In this document: positions 11,901 to 26,900 of the stretch, in pieces | Numbering within the stretch: the stretch's first letter is position 1 | How the letters are laid out: each line of letters starts with the position of its first letter | Source: Lineus longissimus | Taxonomy: Eukaryota; Nemertea; Pilidiophora; Heteronemertea; Lineidae | DNA length: 64,000 nucleotides | Assembly: GCF_910592395.1 (NCBI RefSeq) | Contig: NC_088311.1 | Span: forward strand, 25,330,646-25,394,645 | Direction of reading: 5' to 3' | Made by a program: the position numbers and the translations under genes | Notes under the pieces: model-generated | What the model was told of the DNA's origin: nothing | What the model saw: only the letters and a program-made list of their open reading frames with translations | Databases searched by the model: none

Positions 11901-14900
11901 CCTTCAAAGTGTCATCGGGAATTATGTCAGGCACAGAGGATTGAATTGCTTGTTTATGATTGTGAGGACATTTCCTGATATGGAGAAGTGAAGACGTGCA
12001 TTTGTCAAAGATAAACCTGATAAATGAGCTATGAAATCCTGAAGAAGCAAAAGATAGTCCGTTTAATTTCAATTTCACTCACCAGACGTCGCTGGCGGTA
12101 GATCTGACAGTTGATATGTCTGCGTTGAAGGCACCGTCGTTGCCGTGGAAAGGGTCGAGCTCGTCGTCGTCATGTACGGACTATACCCCTGGGCATAGTA
12201 CGGGTAGGTCCCTGATTGGCCGTAGGAACCTGTATATGCACCATACCCAAGACCCTGAAAAATAAAATAACAGCAATTCACTTGACCTGGTAGATGAAAC
12301 AATTCATCTCCCTACACATCAGTTTTGGAGTTCTGTTGTGGGGAAACTAACTGATAGATATAGGAGGTGTTCAGCTGGTAAACAGCCACGAGATCATACA
12401 TCTCCCTACACACCAGTTTTGGAGTTCTGTTGTGGGGAAACTAACTGATAGATATAGGAGGTGTTCAGCTGGTAAACAGCCACGAGATCATCACATCAAT
12501 AATGAAACCATCACAACAAGCAATGGTCATGTTCATAGGTTCAATATGAATGTGTTCCACTACAGATGATCATAAAGGTTACTGCACAGCAAAGTCAACT
12601 TGATCACTTTTCTAACCTGAAGAAGCAATAGTTTTAAAGGAAGGCCAAACTCCCGAGTTACTAACCTGTTGTGTTGAACTAAAGGCACCCGCATTAGCAG
12701 TTGAGTTCGATGATGAGAGGCCAGTATTGATACTGCTGCCATAGGCATAAGGGCTCTGCCCTGATTGTCCCGCACTTGCATTGAATGACGATCCGTAAGG
12801 GCCCAAGTAGGCACTCCCTTGGCTGCTTTGCTGCTTTAACTTCACTGGAACGAGACCGAGAATATGGACTTTATGCGATAGACATACAGACATTTGAATC
12901 GAGCAATCGTGTAGTCATCCGTGCACCAGTCGTTTAGTGTGCACCACAGACTATGAATCAAAGCCTGAGTAGAAGTGCACACAGACAGCTAAACGACTCA
13001 CCACATGACTGTCATAGATGGTCTTATTTTGGTGGGACGTGAGTTGAGGATTCCACACGGAAACATAGCAAAACTAGTTGAAATGAAATGGCAGTTTCTT
13101 GCCATATCTGCTAGAGTTGCTATAATCCAGTTTAATAATACCAGTGGTGATGCTGGTCTTTTGAAGTCAGACTATTAGGTGTGATAAAAGGATATTGAAG
13201 TGTTATGCCTGCTATTGACTCGATTCGCATGTGAATTCAGCATGCTCATAATCGTCAAGAGTCGTTGACCTAATTGGCACAATTTGAGTGAACAAGCACA
13301 TTGATTTAGCCGCATTTATCCCGATTTAACAAACGAAAATGCAAGTGAAGGATGTTATCCTGTTATAATCTGTACCAGCGCATTGCCAGAAATACAGAAT
13401 CTGGAATTAAAAGAGGCTAATGTAAAATTCATTATGAGACGATAGGCCGTGTAAGACTCTTGTGGACAGCTGGTGTGTTTATGAATCAGGCCAGATAATC
13501 GTGTGGAGGTTGGTAAAAGGCGGACATGGTGAGGGGCACTTCATGTCAGAAACGTTTAGCGAGCCTCTCGGCGCGTATTGAAGACGGTTTATCGACCTTG
13601 AGGCTGTGCTCAGTCTGGTCATCCTCGGGCTAAAATATCTGGAGAGATTCTTGGCTTCATGTCGAGATGTTATCACACATGTTTTTTGTCATATTGCACC
13701 AAGCTGTCAGAAAGGATGATTTCCAATCGGCAATTAACACAAACAATGAAAGATTGTTCATGTTACTAGAAGTTCAATAAAGTCATTGCAGTAACCAGTT
13801 ATAAGTACAGTGGAACCCCGGTAACACGACCACTCATGGGAACGAGGTTGAATGGTCGCATTACCAGGGTGGTCATCTTAGTGAAGTTGAAAATCCAGGG
13901 AGAAAATGCATGATTAGGTTTTCCTGCCAAAATTGTTGAACTTATTCAAAACTTTTCATCCGTAGCATGGAAAATTTGCCGCAATCAATTTCTGAAACTG
14001 ACTTACAGAAGTCAAATGTCAAGTTAAACACGTATGAAAGGTGGCAAAGGCAAACAAGATCAAGCTTAGGTATATAATGTTAAGATCAGAGATAGCAAAG
14101 TCAAGGTCAGGTAGACATGAAGGTCAAGACTATAAAGGTCAAGGTGACTCACCATCTCCAGTCATTCCGTATGCATCTTGCAGCATCCCGTAGGCACTCT
14201 GGCCCGTCTGTGAACTGTAGAAGCTGGCATTCTGGAGATTGAATGCACTTCCACCCTGGTTACCTAATGGCTGGTAAGCCTGCATTGTACTGTTTTCACT
14301 GCCCGATGAGGTTGTTGGATGTACACTGGAAAAAAGGAATATAGCTGATATCAATTGAAGCCTTGGTACTCTTGTTCCTAAACCTTTTAGTTTTCCACCG
14401 ACTTCGAACAATTTCTCTTGACTTCCTTGCTTTTCCAAGATCTTCATCTTTTTATGGAGGTTAAGTTGATGAGATGGAAGTGAAAACTGTCTCTGTAAAA
14501 AGGCAGGGAAGTGCTGCCAGATGGCCTACTAGGTTCATGATACCATAATGCACAGGTCTGATGAACTGTGAGAACCACTTGTGGTCATGGTGGTGACCAA
14601 GGAGTGAATGTCAGGCTAACTATTCTCAGACTCCTTTCATAGGTGACTGGAGACTGTAAAGCATTCATACCTGCCGTAATAATTTGACGAGTTTCCGTAA
14701 TTACTGTTAGACTTCGACTGGTCTGAAATGTAAATATCACAATATTGATTAAGAAAGTCAAAATTTTGATAGATATGACTGTTGTTTACATATTGTTACG
14801 AATGGCAGAAGTATAGAAAGGAGAGTCCTGGGGCAGTTTTGGAACCAGTCAACTGCCCAAGAACTCTAAGTATTCTATCCTGAATTTGGGCGATCATAAC

Positions 14901-17900
14901 ATATTTTTCTTGAAACCGACAACTGATCTTTATCATCGGCAAGTCGTGAACCCTCCGGATGAATCTTTATCATCGGCAAGTCGTGAACCCTCCGGATGAA
15001 TCTTTATCATCGGCAAGTCGTGAACCCTCCGGATGAAACTGATGAAAGCATCCAGTCGCTGGTAATGATGTATTATTCAAACATCGGGACCATCATCTGC
15101 TCAAGACCATTTTTATTCCGATTATCTCCCGATTGGAAGGACCATTTGGTAATCATCGATGAACAGATAAGATTACACACTGCTGCCTGGCTGAGTCTCA
15201 ACACTACACAAGCAGACGCTTGCTATTGATTGGTTGAGCCAAAGTGTTGTTTCCTCAGGAGGCAAGATTTTTAACCCTTGCCTTGCTGGTCATATTTCAG
15301 CCATCAAATCTAAGTCAGTCTCTTCTCAACATGCATACAGACAGTCATGGTAGGAAGAGATCACGCCATCTCTGATAGGGCGGTGAGTGGATCTAACTGC
15401 ATTGATATCTGGCTGAAGCATAGAATGAAAGGGTAAACAACCCAGAGAAACAATGCAGTCAGGAATCGCACCTCGAAAACAAGCAGTGTTTGTTATAGGT
15501 TAGCAGTACATCATGCAGGAGATGTGGCTATGATAACACAGACAGTACTGAGTCCTGGCTAGGACATGAGGCTATCAGAGGTTAGTAATATCAACCAAAG
15601 GCCGAATACTGATTGCCCAACATGCTCATTAAGCCTGAATTCACTATGATCTACCATCACCCCTTCCCCTCCTCTATGATCTACCATCACCCCCTCCCCT
15701 CCTCTATGGCCAACAGTCCATGCACTCATTATAACCATCCAGCTTGGAGATCACAGGGAAAGTTGCAACTTTACAAATTCCTCATATCATCAAAGTCAAT
15801 GCCAAGTTTGACTACTCAAAGCCATGCACGGGTTAATTTCCATTGCTGGTGTAGTAAGAGTGAGTTGTCAAGCACATGCACAAGATGCTTGGCACACACC
15901 TTCCACAAAGTCTTCAATACTATCAGGACCAAACGGAGAATCTGTCGGGCTACTATCACTGCCTGCTGGTTCTTTTTTCACTGGAAAAAGTACAGAAGAT
16001 GTTGAATGTTGTCATGTTTGCAAACTGTTTCCATCAGGCTTAAAGCCAGCGCAAGATGAGTGTCCTGTACCTTAGACAAGTACAGTCTTCTTCACTAGGT
16101 TGAGGGGTGGCTAGGTTTCAGTAAAGATCCACCTTCATTGTATATCTGACAGACCTACAGTGGTCATCTAACTCATATCATTCCACATCCTAGATACAAT
16201 ATAGTTGGTGTTTCCTTCTGTGGCATTGATACCAAGCTGACACCCTCTCCACAAATCATACAGAACAAAGTGACATCAGCGCATCAAGAAAACATCCATT
16301 AAAATGCCCATCATAGGTAGAAAAGGCCAACTAGAGTATGCCATTATATTTCCTCTACTGATATTGTTATTGATCGGAGAGGAGCGACCATTCACTGACA
16401 ATACGCTCAGCGAAAATGTCCATTTCCTTATTCCCACCTGAAGAGTGGAATAATTGGAGGCTTAATGAGACAGCATCCCATGTGACCATGGCGGGGCAAT
16501 TAGATAACGGGGCGATGGCCAGGGTTGGAGGTGACGCCATGATACGACATCATTATCACAACGACTGGACAAGGTTGCCAGATACGCTGCCTGCAGGAGA
16601 AAACAGATGAGAAATCGTAATCACCGTCAACCCAGCAAGGTGAGACTTTGTAACAGAGGTATCAGCATGGATTACTCAACCATGTACCACGATCTGCACC
16701 TCTGGATAAACAACCTATATCTCTCAAAGCTGCATACTAAGCAACTTCAGGTCAAATAAGTCGGTATTGTTTGCAAGGTGGAGAGGTGGTGATTTGTTGC
16801 TTGGTTATTATTACTGTGAGACCGCTCGGACACTTTTCAGGGCCGAGTTGGTCCTTTCATCGCACCCGAATTACAATCCACTATTTCTGTGATGATGAGC
16901 TTTGAGACTCGGAAGGGTTAAAGAGCTGAGTAAGTTGTGACCTGAGCAGGCTCTCATTAGTGCAGCATCAGATCTATTGATACGGATGCTTTGTTCGATA
17001 AACCAGGCAGTGACCAACAGAACAATCGAGTTCGATTCTACCATCAGTTGTCAATCGTCACAGCACACGTGGATTCATCGCACAGGGTTTTATCGGAAGT
17101 TTACAAATCTTCCATCACGTCCAACCTTTATATGGCGGCGTATATATCATTATCTAATCTAATTACCGCAAGCTCAATTACTTAACGAGTATTAATTAAC
17201 GTGTGACAGTCATGGATGGGTACTCATTAATGATGGCCAGGGTTCATCTATATACAGGTAGATAAGGAAGGTGAATGGTGCCAGTTAATTAGCCCCTAAT
17301 TGCAATTAATTAACAGGTCTTACGGCTTTAGAGTTGGCGACAAGATGACAGTGAATTGGCGTGAGTTATAATCAAGTCCCATTGATCATCAATGACAATT
17401 ATAGTAGGACTACACCGAGTAGGAGAGCCATGTTACACCTGTAACCTTTTAGGAATCTGCCTTGTCTAAAGTGTTATCACATGGGGTGACCTCTTACCAA
17501 GTCAGAGAGGAAGGAACCCTCCTTTTTGTCAGAGCGGGGAGGGGGGGGGGGGGGGGGGGCTTGTCTGCATCTACTGATATGTCTGCTTTACAGCAGGCTG
17601 TGACAGTTAGGAATCTAGGTTACTGATTCCAGACCAGGAAGAGTCCACTGCAAGCTATGCTGGGGAACCCCCGTCTTCAACCAGGAAAAAGGAGCCCACT
17701 GCAGGATACGATCAATCGGGGACACGTATCTTTGACATTAACAAGAGGCCCAAGGACCTGGCACTCTTACAAGCATAACATACCTTGCACTGAGTTATCA
17801 CCGTGTACCTGTGACATCACCCACGAGTTGGTGCTGCTATATGAGCTCTCCGCTGAGGTGACCAGTGAGACCAAGTTATCTGAAATAATGACGGAGATGA

Positions 17901-20900
17901 GAAATACAATATATGAGAGATGTTACTACAGATTTACTGATAAAGAGCAGAAGACAGAAAACATCTAGTCTTGCAATTGGCCAGTCACAGAGTTGCCAAA
18001 CTTGGGCTTATCCATATCCAAAAGCACAACAGACACATCACAACATATTTGACAGAATCAATGAGTGATTGTCTTCAAGCAGTTGTTTCGCTGTACCTGT
18101 TTAATTCAGCTGACAACCATTCAGCTTTGACTGACCAATAACTCATGTCATTGATCATGCCCAGGATTCAGACAGGGCTCCCACTAAGTTATGGCTCCCT
18201 CCTCAAATTCAAACCCCACTTTTTGACTTGGTGCTAGAATTCTTGTTTGGGTGCATCATCGGGTCAAAATGACCAAACACATCATCAATGGTCTTACCAT
18301 CTGCATTTCCATTTGTTGTGAGGTTGTTATTATCTACAATGTGAGGTGGGAGAGGAGATGAGTTACTGCTGCCTGGGTCGTGATGGTTCGGGCTCGGTAA
18401 AGATGACGTGTGAAGGTCCGATCTGGAGGAGAAGATTGAGATTGGTTATTTGAAATAGTCAACATAATTCAAAATTGAATCCATTTTGATCTGACGTGAC
18501 TATTGTGAGTGAATGTATGGCAGTCAGTTTGTTTGATATCAGTGCTGAGGATGTCTGTATTCATATCAAAACGATAAAATGAGCCCCTGGTGGCTTCAGT
18601 CTCTAGGCTTGTGGTCAAGAGGTCCCCTCGTTCAGTCCCAATGGTGTGAGACTCTTTGTCTAACTTTACTCCACCAGGCGGAAATGGGTACTGGTCGGAA
18701 ATGATCAGATTATAGCACTGATGAGCAGCACAACTGAGTTCTACTGAAAGGTTGCAGGGTAGACCTGGGTAAAAGGGTGGAGCAAAAACCTCTATTGTAG
18801 TTGATATCAGACCTCAACTTTTTTAAACAGTGTTCTAATTTACGAAAATGCTCAACCAGTTTAAAAGGTTTCCTCGAGCAAATTGAAGACCAAAACACAA
18901 TAGGCTACTAAGATGAAACGGCAAATAGATTTAATCAATAGCTATCGATCACACTTTGTGTGAATTCAACACAAAGTGTCAGACGAGGAATCAGTAAAAG
19001 TCATCTATTCTCCTCGAAGATTGCAACAAATAAGCTGATTGTCATGGCGATAAAAAATCGCATTCCAGAAGATGGGTCCTCTTGTCTTGTTTCTAAGGCG
19101 GCCATTGTTTGAGGATTGTCGTGATTATCAGTGAGTAATAAACACACGAGGACTTTACCAATATGTCCGCTTTGTATATCAGTAACCCGATGCTAATGCA
19201 CCTCGAAAATCAGAGGGGATTAATGGAGTAGCGACGCATTATCGCTATCCTCATAGGGCTCGTCATTTATCAAAAATTCAGATCGAACGGGATTGCTGGC
19301 ATCCGAATCCTTTAATAAAACATAGCCGACTCATCACTATATAGATAAGTCTAATGACTTGCGGAGAGGGACAAGAATAGTCTTCATGCAGCCCTCAGAG
19401 GTTTATGATGGTGATACGACGAGACGAATGATTACAGAGAGATGACCATTACCCACCGACTTTTCCTGAACACATTTTTACTGGCTCTTAGCTAAGTACT
19501 AATATCTAGACAGGTTCTTTTACAAAGACCTTTGGTTGGCCTGTTACTCCTGCTTAAGTCCAGCTACGTCTGCTTTTTATGGTGGTTTTTCCAAAGATAT
19601 TTACAAAAAAACGATGCATCCGCAGCAAATATCGGATAACCTGGGCACATAAACCTTAAGAACATTTCTGACTTATGATTTTTTTCCTGAGAGTAAGCCC
19701 ATTACTGAACCTTTCAGCCATAATGTAACGTATGCAATAGCTATCTCAGCCTAGTTTAAATAACCCAACAAATCTTACCATCCTGATAATAACTCACCAA
19801 GCAAAATGAATTATACGCTAAAGTTTATAAATCTGGTTAAATCACTCGGCAGCACTGGGAGTTGTGTCACGTTTGATTTAACGTTGATTTTAATAAAGAT
19901 GTGTACGCCCGGTCCCTAAACCTTGTAGCTCCCTCGCTTTCTCACATCATAACCTAATCAGTGATGACAGGTAACTTGTCAGGTGTCATAGGCGAGGAAA
20001 TATAATTTAAAATCTCGTCAAAATGCAATTTCCCACAAATCCCACGGGTTCGGCGTAGATTTAATTCAGTGATTCTTTCCGTGTGTTACACAGCAGTTCT
20101 TTCTCACTGTGTTTGAAAGAAGAGTTTTGAATATAATGAAATGCACTGAGTAAATTCATGTTTCTATAATACATTCATATTTTGATAATAATGGAGGTGC
20201 GTTTTTGCCTGTGTTGCGCATTGCTGGCACATTGTTGACTGAAGTCAAGTTCATTGTTGAGGTGACTGAGCGTCACATTACACTGAGTGCCAACAAATGT
20301 TTTCTAAATCTCCAAGAATGAAATAAAATGAAGATTATCGATGTAAATCTTGTGTAATTAGTTTCTGCCGCCATTTTTCGATAAAGTTTTATATTCTGGG
20401 TCAAAGTTTGTAAAGATTATTATGAAATTATGTCAGTTTGCAGAAAAATCCCTAATGTGGTTTGAAAATATAAAGAGAACTCTTTGTAATGGAACAAAAG
20501 GCTTCTAATATAATAATGATATCTTTTGTTTTTGGTAAGATTGTCTTATAGGGGGCTTTCCTGTGATATTATTATTGTTAATGTTTAAGAGTCATATTAA
20601 ATGGATTAATTGACAAAGTTGTCAAAGTATTGCCACGTCAACAATGGCTTTATTGATGTTTAAACAAGATATGATTAAGAGTCGCATTTCAGAGATGAAA
20701 TTTCAGTTTGATGTGAGTGAGGTTGTCCCTGTGTGTTGGTATGGCTTTGACAATGTGTCTGCTTTTACAAGTGTCATGCAACTGTCAAGAATATTCTTTT
20801 GGCTTGTTTGGTATTTGATATTGGCAATTATTTTCTGTATATGGAACAAAATTGGAGTTCTGTGGTATTTGAGACAAAAACAGAACATGCAGCAAGCTAA

Positions 20901-23900
20901 ACTTTTTATACATCAGTTTTCATACAGAAAATCATGATGATATCACAATACATTTATAAGAGAGGGTGGTCAACAAATCTCATTTTGAGGGTCAAAGCTG
21001 GTCAGAGATGAGATGATCAAAAGCAGAGGTTCAACCTGATTGGATGAAGGGCTAATATTTCAGCCCTGAAAGATTTCAGACTTCCATCCTTCGAAAGCAG
21101 TTTTCTAGTTTCTACAAAGTCAATGTCCTTAAGCTCTGCAGTCGTGCTTACTCCAATCACTGAGAGATAAGCGACAAATTCTGAAGACTAGAGAAAAACC
21201 ATCAACCATTTCCTCATCTTGAATCTACAAAGCAACGAGGATAGAACTCCTTTGGTCAGCGTTTTCATATTAACCGTGTCAGCACACAATCTTGAGAGGT
21301 ATGTAATTAGCAGTATGAAGTTTCTGTCCTGCATTCAGCACAGAATTAGCCCCATCCCAGGACAAGTACCATAACAAAGCACTGAGGATGGGGAGATGAG
21401 CCTCTCAACCAGTTATGAAATGTTTTAAGAGCTTCCTTGTTAACTTAATGGCCTGGGTGTCTTAGTAATGTCATAATTTCAATCCGAATAGAAATTTTCA
21501 TAGGGCTAACAAAGCGTCCTCCATTTTTAGGTAGCGAAACCTGTTGTCCTTTGTCGGGTATACCAACATTGGTTTAAAGCCAGATGCGCTGGAGGAAAGT
21601 CTTTCAATGGTCCCATGCTGGCAGGAGTCGTTTTATACAATTCATGATTGTTCGGGGTCTAAGGGGGTCTTATAATGCCGTCTAAAGACAGATGCAGCAA
21701 AGGTGATTGGAGTCTGGATGTACATGGGAAATAATGTACAGTCTTTCAACATCGACTAGTGATTTCAGTTTCAAATTCATATTTTGTAGTCAAGGAAGTT
21801 GAAGATGATGTCAACTCTCAGATGGTTTCTAGACCTGCACTTGCCTTTGACTGGATGTATTGAGGAACCGTACAAAGGCCTGCTCTCAGAGGATGATAGA
21901 ACTTGGAGAAATGTCTCACCTCAAAATCAAAAAGATTTTCCTCAATCTGAAAATCTGATGGCTTCTTATGCCTCTTCAGCGTTCTAATTGATGTAACAAG
22001 TGATGATTAATTATCATTAGGGTATTTACCCATCTGGTGATGCATAAAGACAGGTACTGATCATGTTTATCCTCGCCAAGGGGTGCCAAGACCTGCTGGT
22101 GGAGATCAGTGCAATATGGATATTATTAGTCCATTAATTACATGGCAACCTCTCTCAAGATAGCTAACCAGTCAGTCTGTCATCAGTGTTATGTAAGAGA
22201 GTGTCTAGGACAGCATGGGGTATCACTTTTACTTCATTCACTTCCGCCCTGTTAAAGGCAACCAATCAGGAATCCATCATCAAGGTTTTGAGTTTTGATG
22301 GTGACCCGCATACAAAACTTCAGCCACTGCAAAGCTAGTGTGACTTGCATTGTTTCTGTGTCGTGAAGAAATTGATATGAAACCTTATGTCTATACTAGC
22401 CCTTTAACACAAGAACCTGCACTGAATGAAAGGCTCACCAGGAACAACAAATCAACCTTGATTGGTACTTTAAGACTCCCTTCAGGTTAAAGGTGATATC
22501 AGCCGTCACAACTATTTACAAAAGCTTTAGTTTTATTTCCGAATAAACTACTCAATTATGCTTCAATTCAGTGAGCTGTACGGTACATTATCATATAGAT
22601 TGCGGCCAACAAGGTTCAAGAAACATTTCTTAACCAGGACCACCAAGTTGTCAAAGTGGCTTGAATCAATTGTCAAGTTTACTCAGAGGCAGGCAGTGGA
22701 AAGAGTGCTATTTGAAAAGGGTGAACACATTGTTTTATGATAATCTCATATATCGAGGAATATTTCCTCTCAAAAGGTTATTGATCACTAGAAGGGAAGT
22801 TAACGTGAAATCGCTACAATAAAAGTGCAGTCGCACTTGCCACTCGCTGATAACAGTGAAAAGAAAGTATTTTAACAAGTTTAATGAGACCCAAGGGGTT
22901 AACACCAGGTCGTGGCTTATTCATGACCCGTCGCCCAGATTGTGGCGATCACAAACAACGCTAGAAACGTTTAGACAGTTTTTCCAGCCCTTTGATTTGA
23001 TGAATAAGATCAGCATATGATTTGCATAGAATATCACCCCATTGTTTCTCAGCAATGGAAACAAGTGCAGGGCCTAATTTCATGTTATAATGGTTTTGTA
23101 GGAAGTATTGAGTAAAGGGGAGCAGCCTGAAGGCAGTGGCTGGGGGGTCCAAAAGGTGGTCTCCACATGACCCACGGTTACTTATTGATGACAATATTCC
23201 TCGTACAAGCACAAATAGTGCTGATGTCCTGTGAGTCAGTAGAGACACCTATCAACAACTGTGTGTAACTGAATTCGGCCCACCAAGCTCCTGCCGATAG
23301 TCTCCCTTTAAAACTTGAGTGTAAAAAGACAATGAAAAGAAGTCTTACTTACCTGTGATTTTTCCCAAAATCCGTCTCTGTGTCTTGTCTCGCTCGCTTC
23401 ACCTGCGAAGGCACAAAATCAACCAACAATCAACCAAATGTTAGAAAGATGGGTAACCATGACAACGGGTGTATACACAAGCTTTGAATCTTCGACTGTG
23501 ACTGTGCGTCTTTGTTGAGTGGGCTATTGTCCGAGGGACGTGGGATAAACCGCTGTTAGTGCGTAGAACGGGAAATAATGCGGTGATGAGACTTGTGAAG
23601 AGATGATGGTGACGATTGTCCGTCGGCGGTGGGGATTCTTGTTTGTGATATCGTTGTGATTGAATCAAACGACTGATGAGCTCCCGATACACTCTCCTGT
23701 ATTATTAGAACTTGGGTCTGTTATGGACCAGGTTTGTTTACAAACATTACACACATACTAGGGTTGACTCCTGGAGTCTGAGGAAGGGTATCCATGGCAT
23801 TAAGATGGATACCTGGTGCCCCTACTGTCTAAGCTCTGTGTCCTGGTTGGTAAAATATTTCAAAAACTTTTGTCCATTTCTTGAATATTTTCAAATGAAG

Positions 23901-26900
23901 AAGCTGCCCCCCCCCGTGCCTCCTGCTGGGTCTGCCATCGCAGATAATGCCAAACCACAAACTTGTCAAGCAAGTTGACAAACTACATGAAGTGCTTCCT
24001 GAGGTTGCATGACATCGAAGAAACATTGATTACTGATAACTTATTTCATCAACTTGTGCCACTCTCTTTGGATTAGTGAAGCCCAACATATAGAATTCAT
24101 CCCAACCTGACTTGCTGCACTTCTGATGTACACTGATGTACAGCGGGTCATGCATTGTCGGGTCAAATTAACATGGGATGGATAACCTGGAAAGAATCCT
24201 GTAAAATACCAGAAATTGAGATAAAGCCTGATGCATTTGTTGAGTGATTATCATGCCATTTGTGCAATCAACATTAGACTGACACAAAGATTAGCGCTAA
24301 CACTTTCAGTTAACCTTTTCTTAGTTCCTCATCAAGCCACTATGGTAACATTGGAGGCAAACATGAGGGGACAAAAGGGACTGTCCTAGCTGCCCTGTTA
24401 CGGATGGCATTCACATGGGAGGGAAGCACATGAGGGGAGAAAAGGGACTGTCCTAGCTGCCCTGTTACGGATGGCGTTCACATGGGAGGGAAGCACATGA
24501 GGGGACAAAAGGGACTGTCCTAGCTGCCCTGTTACGGATGGCGTTCACATGGGAGGGAAGCACATGAGGGGAGAAAAGTGACTGTCCTAGCTGCCCTGTT
24601 ACGGATGGCGTTCACATGGGAGGGAAGCACATGAGGGGAGAAAAGGGACTGTCCTAGCTGCCCTGTTACAGATGGTGTTCACATGGGAGGGAAGCACATG
24701 AGGGGAGAAAAGTGACTGCCCTAATTGCCCTGTTACGGATGGCGTTCACTACTGGAGCAAAGTCAATATCAACTTCAAGCAACTTTAACTCTTCAATTTG
24801 GTGCCTCTGCCTTCCTTCTCATACAACACAGAACTAACTGCTAGCATCTTGGAAGGCTGCGGTTCTCTCAACACCTCACAACCTGAACCAGAGGCAGATT
24901 CTTGGGGTACTGGCAAGTCCCCTCCCCCCACACCGAAACATCCCCCTTCTTTCTCTGCATCCAGGTCAAGTACATCCAAACTACAGGCAGAAAGATACAA
25001 ATAGGCCTAACTAAAAGAATGATGAATGGGAAAATCAGAAAATTTACCATCGATGAGCAGAACTCTCCAAGTTTTGGGAAGCGAGGATTCACGATTTTCA
25101 CCATGGCAGCATAGAACAACAACACACAGTGCACACCTCTGTATGTGGTTCTTACATCTGAGAAACAGCTAAATAGGTCAAGTTATCAAGTCAATCTGGG
25201 AAGAAAGTTAACCTGCCAGTCAACTTGGTTGGGCTCACTCTGGGGGGAGGGGTGCATGTGGTAACTGTCTGGCAGCTTCACATTTCACCAGCCTGTCAAG
25301 CAGGTAACCAAGTCTGTGCGTGTCTTTCCAATGTGGACGACCTTTTCAAGAATGACGCCACTCTCCCAACATGCTCATGACATATGACATCTGACACATG
25401 ACATAAGCCATTGCTATCCCTCCTCAGATGACTAAGACAAGAAAGGGTCAACAGGAAAGCAAACAGATACAGGATAAACTTGTTCAAGTCACCCGTGCAA
25501 AATAAATGTTGATCTGGCCAAGAATAAGAGAGAAAGAGTCGAGGGTGATTTTAACACTCGAGGCCCCAAGCAGGGATTTACGCGACACTTCACAGAAGAC
25601 ACGGATTAAACTCCGACCTCGTCCAGAGGGATGAAACCTCTCTTGTCTATGGAGGAAGTGGCGACAATGAGAGACTTTGGATAAACCGGGAGGATTTGAG
25701 AGCCAAGCAAAGCGAGACACTAAAGTGATGAATAGAGCTTCAAGATGGAGAGTTCTTGAAGTGGCATCCAACATCGTGCTCACCTATTGACAGCGGCAAT
25801 CTCCCATAAGCCAATTAATCCATTAAAAAAGTTTCCCTTGAAGGTAGAAAAAGATTTTGGCAAAGCAATTGTTTTTCGCTAATGCTTGTAAGTTTTTTCT
25901 CAAGAGCGTTGAGAAGGCTCACTCGGATCAGTCACTCAGCTTTATTCACTGATAGTTAAATCTGGTTGTTAAGATGGATATAAACCCTTCAATTTGTCAT
26001 GAGGGTAATACTATTGTCCCTGAAGGAGGTTGCAGCCGTAATCTCCAACAACACTTAAAACGGGAGGACTTCAGGACAAGACTAATACTGTAAACCAACT
26101 AATGTTCAAGGGCTTTGGCAGAGTGCCTTACCAAAACAAAAATTGCCAAAAAATATATTTTGATTGGAAAAACTAAAAAGGATTTTGTTATCTACAAATA
26201 AAGTCATGACTTTGAATAGGCCTCTCTTTTATTGAAATATGCACAAAATTGCAAAAATAAAGGAGCAAAATGTTAGTTGAAGTGCCGGGGCAAACTGGGT
26301 TTTATCAACAGCCCACTGAATTGCTTTCTTTACTTTGAATGGTGACAAGTAACTTTGCACACCTGACAATTTCTGGGGTCATACGCACCAGTGGAAAATG
26401 TCACAGTTTAGCAAAAACACAAGGTGCTATCTCCAAGACAATCAGTCAAACCTTGGGCACAGAAGTGTGATGGATGCAGCGCAAGAGTGATGGGTTCTCG
26501 TAGCGTGAAGAAAGCCGCCTGCAGGTTATCTGCACTATCGCACAACATGCAGGTGAATGTGCTCTGGCGGAGAAAAACCATTTATTAACCCATCGAGGTG
26601 CCAAATAGGTTCATTGGGCCAGAGTTTGGAGAGTTGTTCAATGGCATCAAACAACCATCAATACATGATACCTGTGTGTATTGAATTCATAGCTTGGTGA
26701 AATTAGAGAAACTCTCTCGTAAACAAACAACAAACTCCAATGCTTTAGGATTACAAGTTGTAGCCATTGGTGGTGTCTATGGTCAAGCCTTATTCAAGAC
26801 TACCAAAGTCGGGTAATAATAGCATGTTACAGTTACTTGTGCCACTTTTATGACACTCCCCTTGCGGGTTCTCACATTGCTGATATTGTGCTGAGGTAGG

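Larger units (their letters stand above)
18423..23352 (-). other. eya: eya intron 2
   Basis: A phase-2 intron of 4930 bp. It contains a tRNA-promoter-like segment (18583-18645) and a perfect 11-bp-stem inverted repeat (18951-18979). The short open frames at 20.6-20.9 kb and 21.8 kb have no splice-site or family support. Confidence 0.82.

Noticed and set aside
25740-25830. Possible alternative eya first exon (CAATAG followed by GTGAGC, minus strand)
   Set aside because: The Met in frame with the donor is followed by a stop at the exon end; not coding in the phase needed for exon 2.
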